A DNA stretch of 64,000 nucleotides from Paracentrotus lividus (taxonomy: Eukaryota > Echinodermata > Echinoidea > Camarodonta > Echinidae). Shown here in pieces: positions 60,201-61,792 of the stretch; the stretch's first letter is position 1, and each line of letters begins with the position of its first letter. Where the stretch lies: the NCBI GenBank assembly GCA_940671915.1, contig CALNVZ010000649.1:4796382-4860381 (forward strand). The letters are read 5' to 3'. The notes under the pieces were generated by a model. That model was not told where the DNA came from and did no database searches. It was given only the letters and a program-made list of their open reading frames with translations. The translations under genes were made by a program, and so were the position numbers.

Positions 60201-61792
60201 AAACTTCTTATGATTAAAAAGAACGTACTTGCAGTATTTACAATATGAGCTACACATGTAGTTTGCATTATCAAAAATTTATGGAGTTGTAGTAGTTAAG
60301 GTAAGAACTACTAAGTATTTATACACCACAATAATTTAACCCTATCTTAACTGGGCAATTTCATCCCCTGATATCTCGGCTGAGGTTGGTCCGATCGCTT
60401 AGAAATTTTGCACGAGTGTCGCTGCACATGTAAAGGGTGTTGCTGATATGTTCCCCCCCCCCCAAAAAAAAAAAAAAAAAATACAATTCTTTTTTTACAT
60501 TTGTTATAATTTATGCAAATTAGATACATATTTATTTTATTCCTTAATATATCTTTGAAAAACATAGTTATGAAGCTATTTTTTTTTTCAAAAGTAGCTG
60601 AGTATCATATTCAACAGTATTGAATTGACAAATTCAGAAATTTCAAATTAATTCTTTTGTATTCTATTGTTTTGTGATTTCTTATGTATTCATTCGTTTT
60701 TATTTTATGTATTTCAATTTGAGAAATTTTTTCTTGATCAATATAAAGACAAATTTAATCAATCAAAAACCTCAGAAGGCACAATTATCACTTTTATAAA
60801 GCAATTTAGGAAAAGCAGTATTTTGTACACAAACACATGCAAAATGACAATTTTCATTCAATCTTTGCCTGACATGCGATTACATGATGTTGCGTAACGC
60901 AACAACGTAATGTCAGATTTTTTCAAACTTGGTGTCAAAAGTTGCGGGATACTTGAAAGAAACTCAACTGATTGATTGATTTTTCAGTTACACAAGATCT
61001 GTGTTTGCTCATTCATGTTTATAAACGACAAACTGCCTCATGCAATTGCGATTTACAGCGGTTGCGCGGCAGTCACAGGGGGGTCAAAATGATCCCCCCC
61101 AGTTATGATAGGGTTAAGACAAATAAAATAACAGAAGTTATTTATAGTTGATTCATAATATATGTTCGTAGGGATTTACGAAAGGAATGTGAGGATCTGC
61201 TGTCGTGAATTGTCATTGGCAGTTTATTCCAAAATGTCGCACCAACAAAAGAGAAAGAGAACTTTCCATATTAAATTGGTTTGTACTTTAGGCAAATATA
61301 GACATTGGCCGGTATTCTCGAAGGGTGACTAAAGTTAGTAGGCCTACTAAATACGTATTTAGTCACCCTTGCTATTGTCTCGAACAATAGAAAGGCCTAC
61401 TAAATACATATTTAGTAGGCCTACTAACTTTAGTCACCCTTCGAGAATACCGGCTTACCGGTATGTCTCTGATTATGCCTTGTATCATACTGATGTGAAA
61501 CAAGCTTGCAGTAATTTGCAATTGCATGAGGCAGTTTGTCGTTTATAAACATGAATGAGCAAACACAGATCTTGTGTAACTGAAAAATCAATCAATCAGT
61601 TGAGTTTTTGTTTCCAAAGAGGTTCTTATTGAGTGATAACTTTGATACTGTTTGTTGATACAGGTGCAGATTGATCAGGACTGTGAACAAAGATGGCAGG
61701 GAGAATGTGAGGAGTTGAGAAGAGCCTGCCAGGAATCTGTGAGAGAGAAAGAGAGATTAGAATCCGCTCTGAGGAGTGCTGCAGAAAAACAG
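16716..61792 (+). CDS. CENPE: CENP-E-like kinesin-7, whole gene as visible (3' end outside window)
   Basis: CENP-E is a plus-end-directed kinesin at kinetochores that carries chromosomes to the spindle equator and takes part in checkpoint signalling. The exons listed separately give an N-terminal motor of about 330 residues (P-loop, switch I and switch II present), a conserved post-motor helix, a KRK-RRETW motif matching the human Aurora-site region, and a very long coiled coil. The visible exons total about 6 kb of coding sequence, roughly 2,000 codons. Almost all junctions agree in phase. Exceptions are one missing motor exon between 16762 and 18667, and frameshifts in the poorly sequenced stretch 47001-55000. 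The C-terminal kinetochore-binding and microtubule-binding tail is not in the window. Confidence 0.9.
16763..18666 (+). other. CENP-E intron hiding one missing motor exon
   Basis: The exon before ends in phase 2 and the next begins inside an Asp codon, so an exon of about 90 nt is expected here. It should encode the motor segment ending in a SFxFD-like sequence. I could not find it. The interval holds a divergent copy of the 55307-55665 element (about 16780-17000), an inverted repeat at 17242-17387, and a GAGACGTCTC-rich imperfect palindrome at 17395-17640. It also holds a T-tract of about 31 running into a G9 run (18089-18129), and G-rich tracts at 18248 and 18473. Confidence 0.6.
17242..17387. 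mobile_element. Short inverted-repeat element (MITE-like)
   Basis: CCAAGTTTGGGCAAAAGCA at the left pairs with the complement of GCTTCTGCCCAAACTTGC at the right, giving arms of about 27 bp. There is no coding capacity. It lies in the CENP-E intron that lacks the expected motor exon. Confidence 0.6.
18667..18756 (+). CDS. CENPE: CENP-E motor exon (RVFDQDDTT...)
   Basis: Encodes (D)[19 protein letters not shown] and then ESAMNGYDG, matching the human CENP-E RVF...YEEIAAPII...GYNG segment just before the P-loop. The acceptor is CATCATCAAG and the donor G|GTAAGA. The last base begins the Gly codon completed by the next exon. Confidence 0.93.
19126..19244 (+). CDS. CENPE: CENP-E motor exon with ATP-binding P-loop
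   Basis: Encodes [20 protein letters not shown], with the kinesin Walker A motif GQTSSGKT, then [17 protein letters not shown]. Acceptor CCACAG, donor GTAAGT, 119 nt, ends in phase 0. Confidence 0.96.
20090..20200 (+). CDS. CENPE: CENP-E motor exon ([15 protein letters not shown])
   Basis: 37 codons: [20 protein letters not shown], then [17 protein letters not shown]. It matches the human [21 protein letters not shown] block. Acceptor TTTCATAG, donor GTGAGA, phase 0-0. Confidence 0.95.
20201..21840 (+). other. CENP-E intron with dispersed repeats
   Basis: Contains an inverted-repeat element at 20775-20955, a reverse partial copy of the 34781-34937 element at about 20525-20640, and a G14 run at 20659-20672. 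It also has a 'mis-pair' GGAAAA/TCATGGAA repeat at 21055-21180, related to sequences near 32860 and 59000, and a short (ATT)n just before the next exon. Confidence 0.6.
20775..20955. mobile_element. Inverted-repeat element (GCGATGGTACAAGAT family)
   Basis: GCGATGGTACAAGATTGCAC at the left pairs with the complement of CGAAATCTTGTACCATCGC at the right. A diverged relative lies at 31695-31890, with a partial one near 32215. Confidence 0.65.
21841..21990 (+). CDS. CENPE: CENP-E motor exon with switch I
   Basis: 50 codons starting [20 protein letters not shown] and ending [25 protein letters not shown] is kinesin switch I (NxxSSRSH). Acceptor ATTGTAG, donor GTAAGT, phase 0-0. Confidence 0.96.
21991..22795 (+). 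other. CENP-E intron, repeat-derived
   Basis: Much of 22080-22760 matches internal sequence of the TTAA-flanked element at 26821-28601 (for example TTTTTTCGACCTTTTATTTT and AAATTTATTGCAGAACC-like phrases), also seen at 34590-34740. No exon or ORF. Confidence 0.55.
22796..22855 (+). CDS. CENPE: CENP-E motor exon ([13 protein letters not shown]...)
   Basis: 20 codons: [20 protein letters not shown], matching the strand and loop before switch II (human ILESREKGE...GSVKVSHLN). Acceptor TTTCCCAG, donor GTAAGC. Confidence 0.93.
23465..23875. repeat. Dispersed TTGGTCTAA repeat, copy 2
   Basis: Same family as 11490-12160 and 29975-30480, with left phrases like GTTGGTCTAATTC and right phrases like AATTAGACC. 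It extends to within about 20 bp of the switch II exon, so the polypyrimidine region of that acceptor borders the repeat. Confidence 0.6.
23895..24158 (+). CDS. CENPE: CENP-E motor exon with switch II
   Basis: 88 codons starting [20 protein letters not shown]. It contains switch II (DLAGSE), the [10 protein letters not shown] helix, [10 protein letters not shown], and the [14 protein letters not shown] segment that all kinesin motors carry. Acceptor CACTCCCAG, donor CAA|GTGAGT. This is the best-conserved part of the gene. Confidence 0.97.
24237..24395. mobile_element. 159-bp inverted-repeat MITE (CAGGGGGGCATTTCATCAAA family)
   Basis: Terminal arms CAGGGGGGCATTTCATCAAA and its complement, continuing through AGGACTTGTCAGA. 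Related copies lie at 39313-39467, 42421-42563 and 47819-47962. No coding capacity. Confidence 0.85.
24396..25098 (+). other. CENP-E intron sequence
   Basis: Holds three telomere-like CCCTAA units at about 24455, TTTTCAGCTCTTTTCAGCTC repeats at 24730, and two similar copies of a CAACAG...AAGAGCAAATC stretch at 24868 and 25020. No exon recognised. Confidence 0.5.
25099..25594. mobile_element. TTAA-flanked element with ~155-bp terminal inverted repeats
   Basis: Flanked by TTAA at 25095-25098 and 25595-25598. The left arm starts AGGGGAAGTTCACCCTGGAA, and the right arm is its near-perfect complement for about 155 bp (to the GTGACGTCAC region). The unique centre is under 200 bp. TTAA duplication is typical of piggyBac-type transposition. 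Non-autonomous. Confidence 0.85.
25916..26035 (+). CDS. CENPE: CENP-E exon: end of motor and neck
   Basis: 40 codons: [20 protein letters not shown], then [20 protein letters not shown]. It matches the human [24 protein letters not shown]...LKKQLEE stretch that ends the motor and begins the neck coiled coil. Acceptor TTTTCCAG, donor GTAAGA. Confidence 0.96.
26050..26235 (+). mobile_element. tRNA-derived SINE
   Basis: GGTCGAGCGGTAACGCTC resembles an A box, and GGTTCGAAACCC is a good B box about 60 bp downstream, as in tRNA-derived SINEs. It ends near a C9 run and an A-rich tract at 26229-26262. It is not a functional tRNA gene, because the cloverleaf arms do not pair. Confidence 0.6.
26538..26714 (+). 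CDS. CENPE: CENP-E post-motor helical exon ending in TPKNILKRK
   Basis: 59 codons: a charged helix ([20 protein letters not shown]...) ending [15 protein letters not shown]. The terminal KRK joins the next exon's PRRETW, reproducing the basic motif that in human CENP-E surrounds the Aurora-phosphorylated threonine. Acceptor CATGCAG, donor GTTAGT. The last ~75 bp and the donor are repeated many times in the following intron. Reading through the donor stays open to 26852. Confidence 0.92.
26655..26820 (+). repeat. 77-bp minisatellite derived from exon 3' edge plus donor, left part
   Basis: The exon tail at 26655-26731 is followed by a second unit (26732-26796, ending AAGAAAAAGGTCAGG) and the start of a third (26797 on), interrupted by the transposon at 26821. 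Units contain GGTGCTGGTCTTTAA, AACAGCTCAAGA and a donor-like site. Confidence 0.85.
26821..28601. mobile_element. 1.78-kb TTAA-flanked piggyBac-type non-autonomous element
   Basis: Terminal repeats CCCTAACTAGGCCGG and CCGGCCTAGTTAGGG are perfect over 15 bp, with TTAA on each side (26817-26820 and 28602-28605). It interrupts a minisatellite unit cleanly. Subterminal G-rich/C-rich runs and ACCGCGCGATTGCGC-like phrases are shared with the elements at 53831 and 60340. It carries no transposase and contains a second, nested element. Confidence 0.85.
27181..28194. mobile_element. 1.0-kb nested inverted-repeat element
   Basis: Left end GGGCAAGTCCACGCTATTT, right end the complement of the same, flanked by ATGT on both sides (27177-27180 and 28195-28198), which suggests a 4-bp target duplication. 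The phrase GGTAACAAACGGGAC occurs three times inside (about 27208, 27371 and 27568). No ORF of note. Confidence 0.8.
28602..29062 (+). repeat. 77-bp exon-edge minisatellite, right part
   Basis: Continues the array after the transposon. Units start at about 28661, 28738, 28815, 28892 and 28975, mostly 77 bp apart. Each resembles the exon end that encodes VSK..GTPKN.LKRK. The donor dinucleotide is lost in most units (AAAGATCAGT) but kept in the last two (AAAGGTCAGT, AAAGGTCTGT). Confidence 0.88.
29561..29744 (+). CDS. CENPE: CENP-E exon with the PRRETW Aurora-site region
   Basis: Starts [20 protein letters not shown] and ends in a Ser-rich [15 protein letters not shown] stretch. Joined to the previous exon it reads [13 protein letters not shown], aligning with the human KRKRRVTWCLG motif. 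There, Aurora kinases phosphorylate the Thr and PP1 binds RVTW. The Thr and upstream arginines are kept, but the Val of the PP1 motif is Glu here. Acceptor TCTTTACCAG, donor G|GTGAGT. Confidence 0.88.
30041..30181. mobile_element. 141-bp palindromic MITE
   Basis: Arms GGCCCGAATTCACAAACG and its exact complement, with internal TTTAGACCATGG phrases in both orientations. It sits within a TTGGTCTAA-type repeat. Confidence 0.85.
31277..31605. mobile_element. TA-flanked inverted-repeat element (~330 bp)
   Basis: Left TAATTGAAGACAAACTC and right GAGTTTGTCTTTAATTA. The inverted repeat continues through ACCTTTGCAAT...TTTCTTGAATCAT for about 55 bp. A related single end is at 13030-13140. Confidence 0.8.
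31695..31890. mobile_element. Inverted-repeat element, relative of 20775-20955
   Basis: GTGCAATGGTATGAGATTTC at the left pairs imperfectly with GAAATATTGTACTATTGCAT at the right. The arms are diverged. Confidence 0.55.
32611..32775. mobile_element. 165-bp inverted-repeat MITE
   Basis: CCTGGGCCCCGTAACCCAAA at the left matches the complement of TTTGCGTTACAGAGCCCAGG at the right, with a few mismatches over about 40 bp. Confidence 0.8.
33217..33780 (+). repeat. Tandem copies of an exon 5' edge plus acceptor
   Basis: About six copies of the phrase AATTCAATGATGAAAATGCA with AAGGCATTCAG, at about 33223, 33338, 33458, 33546, 33646 and the true exon at 33750. They are separated by ATCATACAC...TTTACTCTAA and CAAACGATTCCTTTCAATG. 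Spacing is about 90-120 bp. Several copies retain ATACAG or ATACGG just upstream, as in the functional acceptor. Confidence 0.85.
33750..33955 (+). CDS. CENPE: CENP-E exon ([15 protein letters not shown]...)
   Basis: The first codon is split (G|AA). It encodes [20 protein letters not shown], then an [20 protein letters not shown] basic patch, ending EIACQTE. 206 nt, phase 1-0, donor GTACGT. Low similarity to vertebrates is expected here. The call rests on codon-like composition, phase agreement on both sides and good splice sites. Confidence 0.85.
33956..35154 (+). other. CENP-E intron with dispersed elements
   Basis: Contains a TTAAAGGGGACCAATACCCA repeat end at 34112, a segment at 34590-34740 matching the internal part of the TTAA element at 26821, and the inverted-repeat element at 34781-34937. 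A C13 run lies at 35074-35086. Confidence 0.55.
34781..34937. mobile_element. 157-bp inverted-repeat element
   Basis: GCAGGGTTCGAATTTAGCA at the left and TGCTAAATTCGAGCCCTGT at the right. Internal GGTGGCCATTGGC is repeated. A reverse partial copy is at 20525-20640. Confidence 0.75.
35155..35207 (+). CDS. CENPE: CENP-E small exon ([17 protein letters not shown])
   Basis: 17 codons plus AT, donor GTAAGT, acceptor TTCTTACAG. Phase 0-2, exactly what the first exon of the tandem array needs: AT joins G to make Met. Short and weakly diagnostic on its own. Confidence 0.75.
35400..35590 (-). mobile_element. tRNA-like SINE fragment (minus strand B box)
   Basis: The minus strand carries GAGTTCGATTCCCGG, a good pol III B box, at about 35545-35559. 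It ends next to an (ATAATA)n stretch at 35360-35395, a typical SINE tail. No clear A box. Confidence 0.45.
35585..35744. mobile_element. 160-bp inverted-repeat element
   Basis: AAATGATGCACAGATGTGAG at the left pairs with CGTGTGTATCATTT at the right. GTAACTATGGAACT pairs with AGTTCCCATAGTTAC in the interior. Confidence 0.75.
35934..36993. mobile_element. 1.06-kb inverted-repeat element
   Basis: Left GGCCGTGTGTTATAAGTTCG and right CGAGTTCATAACACATGAC are complementary over about 22 bp with few mismatches. AT-rich interior without an ORF. Non-autonomous DNA element. Confidence 0.7.
37241..37375 (+). CDS. CENPE: CENP-E tandem coiled-coil exon, copy 1 (135 bp)
   Basis: Encodes [20 protein letters not shown], then [20 protein letters not shown] and DITKL, a heptad-bearing coiled-coil segment. 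Acceptor TTACAAATAG, donor CT|GTAAGT, phase 2-2. Because it starts and ends in the same phase, extra copies keep the frame. Confidence 0.88.
37485..38470. repeat. Dispersed repeat with ~100-130-bp internal tandem units
   Basis: Units repeat GGTCACAGAGGTCAAA, TGAAATCCCATGTATT, GATATCTC.AGAACCA.TTGAG and GATGATCTGATTAGA about six times. It starts near GCCCTCGCTACCGAAGG and ends near a CGCGCGCGG palindrome at 38450. No coding capacity. Confidence 0.7.
38541..38669 (+). CDS. CENPE: CENP-E tandem coiled-coil exon, copy 2 (129 bp)
   Basis: [20 protein letters not shown], then [20 protein letters not shown] and IKL. Two codons shorter than copy 1 (KM missing before KTDE). Acceptor TTACAAACAG. The donor is GTAAAT rather than GTAAGT, as in copy 4, so splicing may be weaker. 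Confidence 0.85.
39082..39210 (+). CDS. CENPE: CENP-E tandem coiled-coil exon, copy 3 (129 bp)
   Basis: [20 protein letters not shown] with the same downstream segment as copy 2. Donor GTAAGT. With copy 2 it forms a pair duplicated again as copies 4 and 5: flanking intron sequence is shared, not only the exons. Confidence 0.87.
39313..39467. mobile_element. MITE related to 24237-24395
   Basis: CCTGGGAGGCATTTCATGAA at the left, TTCATGAAATGCTCCCCTGG at the right, internal AGGACTTGTCGGACG. The same insertion is present at 42421-42563, so it predates that duplication. Confidence 0.75.
39719..41387. mobile_element. 1.67-kb TA-flanked inverted-repeat element
   Basis: Left TATACACAACAAAAAAAGTA, right the complement of it, with AGTAAGTCCCCCC on both sides and further pairing through AAACTTTTG. 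The paralogous intron at 42808-42830 carries the uninterrupted target (CTATCTATATATGACCTCAC). TA target choice suggests a Tc1/mariner-type mobiliser. No ORF above 90 codons inside. Confidence 0.85.
41664..41792 (+). CDS. CENPE: CENP-E tandem coiled-coil exon, copy 4 (129 bp)
   Basis: [20 protein letters not shown], then the same segment as copy 2, ending IIKL. Donor GTAAAT as in copy 2. Phase 2-2. Lies near the left edge of the overlap region that recurs after the second gap. Confidence 0.86.
42198..42332 (+). CDS. CENPE: CENP-E tandem coiled-coil exon, copy 5 (135 bp)
   Basis: [20 protein letters not shown], then [17 protein letters not shown]. It pairs with copy 3 (same ETLSEDKNE variant and the same following intron), which shows a two-exon duplication unit. 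Donor GTAAGT. Confidence 0.87.
42333..43627 (+). other. CENP-E intron between copies 5 and 6
   Basis: Paralogous to the intron after copy 3, but lacking the 1.67-kb insertion. Also holds an inverted repeat at 42948-43040 (AGTGAATTATATG against CATATAATTCACG) and unclassified sequence to 43440. No exon in the gap. Confidence 0.65.
42421..42563. mobile_element. MITE, paralogous to 39313-39467
   Basis: Same sequence and same position relative to the preceding exon as the element at 39313, carried along by the exon-pair duplication. Confidence 0.75.
43628..43762 (+). CDS. CENPE: CENP-E tandem coiled-coil exon, copy 6 (135 bp)
   Basis: [20 protein letters not shown], then [19 protein letters not shown]. 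The final split codon is AT rather than CT. Acceptor ACAAATAG, donor GTAAGT. Confidence 0.87.
44375..44509 (+). CDS. CENPE: CENP-E tandem coiled-coil exon, copy 7 (135 bp)
   Basis: [20 protein letters not shown], then [20 protein letters not shown] and DITKL. The introns after copies 6 and 7 are themselves similar (CAGTAGAGC.ACCTGT, AATTCAGGCCAATTTGGAAG), so this pair arose from another local duplication. Confidence 0.87.
44510..45282 (+). other. CENP-E intron, duplicated sequence
   Basis: 44640-45060 repeats 43880-44310 (for example GGTCGCTCACCGACTTTTTC and TACGGTTACGACGCTGCACG). The latter phrases resemble internal sequence of the TTAA-flanked family at 53831. No exon. Confidence 0.6.
45283..45612 (-). 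mobile_element. Non-LTR retrotransposon (CR1/L2-like) reverse transcriptase tail, 5' truncated
   Basis: The minus-strand frame reads [40 protein letters not shown] and [20 protein letters not shown], then a stop. This W..L..RR...yK and F.P..i..WN.LP layout is the usual C-terminus of LINE ORF2. No RT core is present, so it is a dead fragment. Repeated at 50640-50965. Confidence 0.75.
45613..45849 (-). pseudogene. Open coiled-coil fragment of unknown origin beside the LINE tail
   Basis: The minus strand is open for about 79 codons: [40 protein letters not shown], then [20 protein letters not shown]. It starts after stops in a (TTTA)n tract and runs into the LINE tail in a different frame. It is coding-like (K/E-rich, no stops) but I do not recognise the family. 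It could be a transduced host exon, a LINE ORF1-like piece, or an exon of an unrelated gene. Confidence 0.35.
45844..45873 (+). repeat. (TTTA)n microsatellite
   Basis: About seven TTTA units. The same array is at 51193-51223 in the duplicated contig. Confidence 0.9.
46119..46340 (-). mobile_element. Second LINE reverse transcriptase tail fragment
   Basis: The minus frame reads [20 protein letters not shown], then [20 protein letters not shown] and a helical end. It has the R...F..R.N..Q.SFF....r.WesiP pattern of LINE ORF2 C-termini. A different subfamily from 45283-45612. Recurs at 51466-51687. Confidence 0.65.
46919..46975 (+). CDS. CENPE: CENP-E tandem coiled-coil exon, copy 8, cut by gap
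   Basis: [18 protein letters not shown] and then the assembly gap. Acceptor AAATGTTAG. The rest of this exon is seen only in the error-rich continuation at 52257-52375. Confidence 0.75.
46976..47000. other. Assembly gap (25 N) with contig overlap
   Basis: Sequence after the gap restarts at the equivalent of 41584, so the flanking contigs overlap by about 5.39 kb rather than being separated. Confidence 0.95.
47078..47203 (+). pseudogene. CENPE: Error-bearing copy of tandem exon 4
   Basis: 126 bp against 129 in 41664-41792: three scattered one-base losses break the frame. Most likely sequence error. Confidence 0.75.
47597..47729 (+). pseudogene. CENPE: Error-bearing copy of tandem exon 5
   Basis: 133 bp against 135. 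One base is lost in GGAAAGGAG and one in GAGTCTATG relative to 42198-42332. Confidence 0.75.
49003..49137 (+). CDS. CENPE: Intact copy of tandem exon 6
   Basis: 135 bp, identical in length and reading to 43628-43762, with the same acceptor and GTAAGT donor. It should be counted as the same exon if the contigs overlap. Confidence 0.6.
49743..49876 (+). pseudogene. CENPE: Error-bearing copy of tandem exon 7
   Basis: 134 bp against 135, with indels in AACAAATTACAA and GGAAGAGATTGAG relative to 44375-44509. Confidence 0.75.
52257..52375 (+). CDS. CENPE: CENP-E tandem coiled-coil exon, copy 8 (complete but error-bearing)
   Basis: The 5' part is missing bases relative to 46919-46975 (GAGGAGAGCTC is shortened). 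From GAGGAGAAAAACAAA the frame reads [20 protein letters not shown], then LISYHKA up to the GTAAGT donor. This ends in phase 0 rather than phase 2, which is what the next exon (53306) needs. The tail has diverged from the other copies by an indel, so copy 8 may serve as the array's exit exon. Confidence 0.5.
52688..53201. mobile_element. TA-flanked inverted-repeat element (~515 bp)
   Basis: Left TATACCGTGCGTCACATAAA, then CAGCGGAACCCGAAT. The right end is the complement of ATTTGGGTTCCGCTTTC with CACTCTGTATA. TATAC ends with TA targets are typical of Tc1/mariner-type MITEs. Only weak short frames inside. Confidence 0.7.
53306..53413 (+). CDS. CENPE: CENP-E exon ([20 protein letters not shown])
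   Basis: 36 codons, phase 0-0: a charged helical segment ending [13 protein letters not shown]. Acceptor TTTTTATTCAG, donor GTGAGC. The phase does not match copies 1-7 of the array (they end in phase 2) but does match copy 8 as read at 52257-52375. Confidence 0.75.
53414..53826 (+). other. CENP-E intron sequence
   Basis: AT-rich, with no element or exon recognised up to the TTAA-flanked insertion. Confidence 0.5.
53831..54594 (+). mobile_element. 764-bp TTAA-flanked piggyBac-type MITE
   Basis: Terminal repeats CCCTATTCAGACTGG and CCAGTCTGAATAGGG are perfect, with TTAA on both sides (53827-53830 and 54595-54598). Subterminal GGGGGTCAATTTGACCCCCC palindromes occur near both ends. The interior matches 60340-61113 in the opposite orientation. 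No transposase. Confidence 0.88.
54644..54716 (+). CDS. CENPE: CENP-E small exon with two likely base losses
   Basis: Acceptor CATTCTCACAG, donor GTGAGT. As written, the frame hits a stop after CELLLS. The remainder reads clearly as a coiled coil ([14 protein letters not shown], then LKEFE) if one base is missing near 54655 and another near 54700. With both, the exon would be 75 nt, phase 0-0, which fits its neighbours. It lies in the same error-prone contig as 47001-52375. Confidence 0.55.
54770..55010 (+). repeat. 55-bp tandem repeat, about 4.3 units
   Basis: The unit contains TTGCAATCGATTGAGCTCAG and TTGTACACT.TTTGAATGG. Equivalent bases fall at 54781, 54837, 54892, 54947 and 55002. Confidence 0.9.
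55307..55665. mobile_element. TA-flanked inverted-repeat element (~360 bp)
   Basis: Left TATACAGTGGGTCCC...AAGTAAACCCAACTTTGA, right the complement of TATACAGTGCATCCC and AAGTAAACCCAACTTTGA. A diverged copy is at about 16780-17000. The first ~40 codons of the long open frame that reaches the giant exon come from this element and intron, not from coding sequence. Confidence 0.82.
55731..58570 (+). CDS. CENPE: CENP-E giant coiled-coil exon (2,840 bp)
   Basis: Begins right after ATTTACGCTCAG with [20 protein letters not shown] and stays open for 946 codons, to AG|GTAAGA at 58570. Almost wholly heptad-repeat coiled coil rich in E, K, L and S, as in the central rod of CENP-E that spans kinetochore to microtubule. 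A 558-bp (186-residue) repeat is present in three registers (equivalent points 56223, 56781 and 57339), and a 150-bp (50-residue) unit repeats at 57591, 57741 and 57891. A Gly-rich break (SEGITGEG type) recurs once per 186-residue unit. Minus-strand frames of 205 and 559 codons here are shadows. Confidence 0.93.
58571..59388 (+). other. CENP-E intron
   Basis: Contains two runs of a GGGTTCCCACAGAAATTTGA repeat followed by CCATGACTTTTCC phrases (58999-59075 and 59151-59280). This is a dispersed repeat also seen as its complement near 21060 and 32860. No exon. Confidence 0.6.
59389..59443 (+). CDS. CENPE: CENP-E small exon ([19 protein letters not shown])
   Basis: The first base completes the AG|A Arg codon from the giant exon. 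18 further codons, donor GTTAGT, ends in phase 0. Coiled coil. Confidence 0.88.
59707..59835 (+). CDS. CENPE: CENP-E coiled-coil exon, paralogue 1 of a pair (129 bp)
   Basis: [20 protein letters not shown], then [20 protein letters not shown] and DKQ. 43 codons, phase 0-0. Acceptor TATACCAAAG is unusually purine-rich just before the AG; donor GTATGT. Clearly homologous to 61664-61792 over its last 30 residues. Confidence 0.88.
59870..60140. repeat. Dispersed SINE-like repeat
   Basis: Contains GTGGGTTCTTTAACGTGCAA, ACACGGGACCTCCATTTAAC and TATCCGAGGGA, a phrase set common in interspersed repeats of marine invertebrates. A short duplication, CTGCACCGGG.TTTCCCCCTA, occurs at 59980-60022. Confidence 0.5.
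60340..61113 (-). mobile_element. 774-bp TTAA-flanked piggyBac-type MITE, inverted relative to 53831
   Basis: Ends CCCTATCTTAACTGGG and its near complement CCCAGTTATGATAGGG, TTAA on both sides (60336-60339 and 61114-61117). The interior is the reverse complement of 53831-54594, but about 90 bp at 60961-61049 are absent there and recur inverted at 61518-61606. Confidence 0.85.
61139..61290 (-). mobile_element. LINE reverse transcriptase tail fragment
   Basis: The minus frame reads [20 protein letters not shown], then [15 protein letters not shown], the typical F.F.ga..WN.LP...........F...L ending of CR1/L2-type ORF2. Confidence 0.7.
61308..61454. mobile_element. 147-bp near-perfect palindromic MITE
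   Basis: Arms GCCGGTATTCTCGAAGGGTG, then ACTAAAGTTAGTAGGCCTAC, and their complements. About 47-bp arms around a short centre. Confidence 0.88.
61664..61792 (+). CDS. CENPE: CENP-E coiled-coil exon, paralogue 2 of a pair (129 bp)
   Basis: [20 protein letters not shown], then [20 protein letters not shown] and EKQ. Same length and phase as 59707-59835, with GxCEELR.A.QES.REK.RLE..LRSA shared. Acceptor TTGATACAG, donor GTAACT. Last exon seen; the gene continues beyond the window. Confidence 0.9.
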
